NCBI GenBank assembly: GCA_007123785.1
Contig: SLGL01000151.1
Span: 1 to 14,832 of the forward strand
Reading direction: 5' to 3'
DNA from: Balneolaceae bacterium
Lineage (GTDB): Bacteria > Bacteroidota > Rhodothermia > Balneolales > Balneolaceae
Length of the DNA stretch: 14,832 nt
The notes under the pieces are model-generated. The model did no database searches. It had not been told where the DNA came from and worked only from the letters and a program-made list of their open reading frames with translations. Both the position numbers and the translations under genes were made by a program. The first letter of the stretch is position 1. Every line of letters starts with the position of its first letter. Below, one piece after another: positions 13,399 through 14,832 of this stretch.

Positions 13399-14319
13399 AT
13401 GGTAGCAGTCCGAAACATATCGTTCATAGTGATGAGCACTGCTATGCTCTTTTTGTTACACTTCAGCAACAAGGATAGTTTCATTCCTTATGTGAGTCCT
13501 CCTGCCGGTATATCGACAAGCAGTTCTCATCTTATATACAATTTCGAAAATACGGTTAAAATCGGTGAATATTTTAAAGTGATGGAAGACATCGTTCATC
13601 AATATAATTCTATGCTAAGTTACCCGATTACAGAACATCATATAATCAGGAATAATCCCTGGGTTATAGATTCGCTCGCCGCATCGGATTATTACCGCTT
13701 AAAGGAGCGGGGAATAATCAGTCTCGACCCTAAAATACTGCCTATATTTATACCGGGGCAATTTCTGGTCATACCCGATTCTGTAACAACTGATAGTCTG
13801 AACAGGGTTTTCAAACAGACTTACCTGGATCTAAATATACCTGAATTTAAACTTAGGGTTATACAGGCAGACAGTCTGATTTATGAATTTTTGGTTCGCG
13901 TTGGCCGAAATGAGAGCAGGTATCTTGCGATGTCTGGGAGGGTTACTGATTTACGAACACATACCGGAGAAGGAATTATTGTTCGGCATGTAAAAAATCC
14001 TGATTTCATCAATCCAGTCAACAATCAAATCTATCGTGTAACCCGGCGTGATGATGGAGTGGTGACCGGGCTGCCCAATATCCCTTGGATTGAAACTGAA
14101 ATCAATGGTGTACGCCACGGGCAGCTTATACACCCTACTACAAACATCGAAACCTTGGGCAAAGCATATTCTAACGGTTGCATTGGTACATCTGAGGCGG
14201 CAGGTTGGTATCTCTATTACTATGCACCAACAGGCACTAGTATTAACATCCGGTATGATCTGGAAATTTTTGATAATGAGGGAAATGTCATCAAACTTGC
14301 AAATATTTATAACCGGTAA
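13399..14319 (+). CDS. L,D-transpeptidase (YkuD) family exported protein
   Basis: A 306-residue protein with an N-terminal membrane or signal segment (residues about 6-22), a long N-terminal region with no recognised domain (about 40-155), and a C-terminal YkuD catalytic domain (about 157-290). The catalytic motif is present: His240-Gly241 and His245 in VRHGQLIHPT, then Ser258-Asn-Gly-Cys261-Ile, with Cys261 the nucleophile. Such enzymes form 3-3 peptidoglycan cross-links or attach proteins to the wall. The Arg that usually follows the motif (GCIR) is Gly263 here. ATG codons at 13399 and 13432 are both possible; the first gives a better positively charged N-terminus. No partner gene is adjacent. 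Confidence 0.85.
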   Translation: MVAVRNISFIVMSTAMLFLLHFSNKDSFIPYVSPPAGISTSSSHLIYNFENTVKIGEYFKVMEDIVHQYNSMLSYPITEHHIIRNNPWVIDSLAASDYYRLKERGIISLDPKILPIFIPGQFLVIPDSVTTDSLNRVFKQTYLDLNIPEFKLRVIQADSLIYEFLVRVGRNESRYLAMSGRVTDLRTHTGEGIIVRHVKNPDFINPVNNQIYRVTRRDDGVVTGLPNIPWIETEINGVRHGQLIHPTTNIETLGKAYSNGCIGTSEAAGWYLYYYAPTGTSINIRYDLEIFDNEGNVIKLANIYNR

Positions 14320-14526
14320 AATGTTCGCTTTTCATAAGGGAATGTTATCCTTTTTCGATTCGAATATAAATTTAGAGAATCTTAGTTCAACATATTGACA
14401 CTCAATTTTTTATATTTTCTGTTATTATCGGATGTAGTATTAATTCCATCTCAAACCACAAAATATCAATCAATATGGATTGAATAAGCCGTTTTTTTAT
14501 CTTTGACATAGCAATTGGGCCCAAAA
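14320..14526. other. Convergent intergenic stretch
   Basis: An AT-rich gap between the convergent L,D-transpeptidase and ATPase genes. It contains TTTTATCTTTGACATA (14495-14510), identical to 13082-13097. No terminator hairpin was identified for either gene. Confidence 0.4.
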
Positions 14527-14832
14527 TTAAATCTCATCAGTAAAATCATCGTCATCGAAACCGGTCATTCCGCCCAGCATGCTTCCCAGCATATCGGTAT
14601 AAGTGCGGGTGTCATCAATATCGTCTTTACCGATTTTTGAATGTTGGTGTAGCCCCTCAATTACCAGGTCCATCATAGCAAACAGATCATCCGGTTCATC
14701 TTTTGCATATTTTTGAGTGATCTTTTTGAGGCCAGAAATTTGCTTCAGCCTTTTTTTATACTCATCATTGCTGATCAGTTCTGGAATTTCGAGCATATTA
14801 CCGCCTGCAAACCAGTCCAGAACTTCATGGTA
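14527..14832 (-). CDS. C-terminal part of a magnesium-chelatase-like AAA+ ATPase (partial)
   Basis: Only the last 101 residues are in the window; the frame is open to the right edge (YHEVLDWFAGGN before the internal Met at 14796), so that Met is not the start. The visible part reads LEIPELISNDEYKKRLKQI, SGLKKITQKY, then LFAMMDLVIEGLHQHSKIGK and a Met/Gly/Asp-rich tail ending DDDDFTDEI. This resembles the lid and C-terminal region of BchI/ChlI-type ATPases found in Bacteroidota relatives outside chlorophyll synthesis. The Walker motifs lie off the window, so the assignment rests on pattern memory of the C-terminus only. It converges with the L,D-transpeptidase gene. Confidence 0.55.
   Translation of the reverse strand, partial: YHEVLDWFAGGNMLEIPELISNDEYKKRLKQISGLKKITQKYAKDEPDDLFAMMDLVIEGLHQHSKIGKDDIDDTRTYTDMLGSMLGGMTGFDDDDFTDEI

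Noticed and set aside
13131..13484. Minus-strand 117-codon frame before the L,D-transpeptidase
   Set aside because: It overlaps the transpeptidase N-terminus antisense, includes a short hairpin, and has no recognisable domain.

Overview
This window looks like chromosomal DNA from a marine or halophilic member of the Balneolota/Rhodothermota-Bacteroidota lineage. That placement is inferred from protein families: a DUF5777 outer-membrane barrel, an ECF sigma factor paired with a membrane protein ending in an outer-membrane-type barrel, a cupredoxin lipoprotein, a MauE-type membrane protein, and a short zinc-free bL31. Shine-Dalgarno signals are weak and two genes appear to start with TTG. No rRNA, tRNA, CRISPR array, transposase or phage gene was recognised.

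Layout. Positions 1-498 hold dispersed repeats ahead of a porin-like gene (499-1605) and a YciI-family gene (1720-2022). Positions 2391-6246 are five minus-strand genes: ECF sigma factor, single-span membrane protein with C-terminal barrel, cupredoxin lipoprotein, YceI-like protein and DUF5777 barrel. Positions 6548-7921 encode exonuclease VII large subunit (xseA) with no xseB beside it. Positions 8137-10253 encode a soluble histidine kinase with a FixL-like PAS domain and its NarL/FixJ-type response regulator. A MauE-like membrane protein follows (10553-11023), then a decayed ring-cleaving dioxygenase remnant (11102-11266, minus), bL31 with promoter and terminator (minus), a small lipoprotein, an 880-base gene-free stretch rich in repeats, an L,D-transpeptidase (13399-14319), and the C-terminal end of a magnesium-chelatase-like AAA+ ATPase running off the right edge on the minus strand.

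How the genes may work together. The kinase PAS domain keeps the residues equivalent to the FixL haem ligand and oxygen-responsive arginine, so the pair is a candidate oxygen or gas sensor. The minus-strand block looks like one regulated envelope unit: a sigma factor, its probable membrane partner, and three exported proteins of types associated with copper, quinone or electron transfer, though its substrate is unknown.

The least expected content is intergenic. Three families of short dispersed repeats recur between genes in both orientations. One is a nested inverted repeat of about 80-100 bases whose copies differ by paired, structure-preserving substitutions. This is the best candidate here for an undescribed element.
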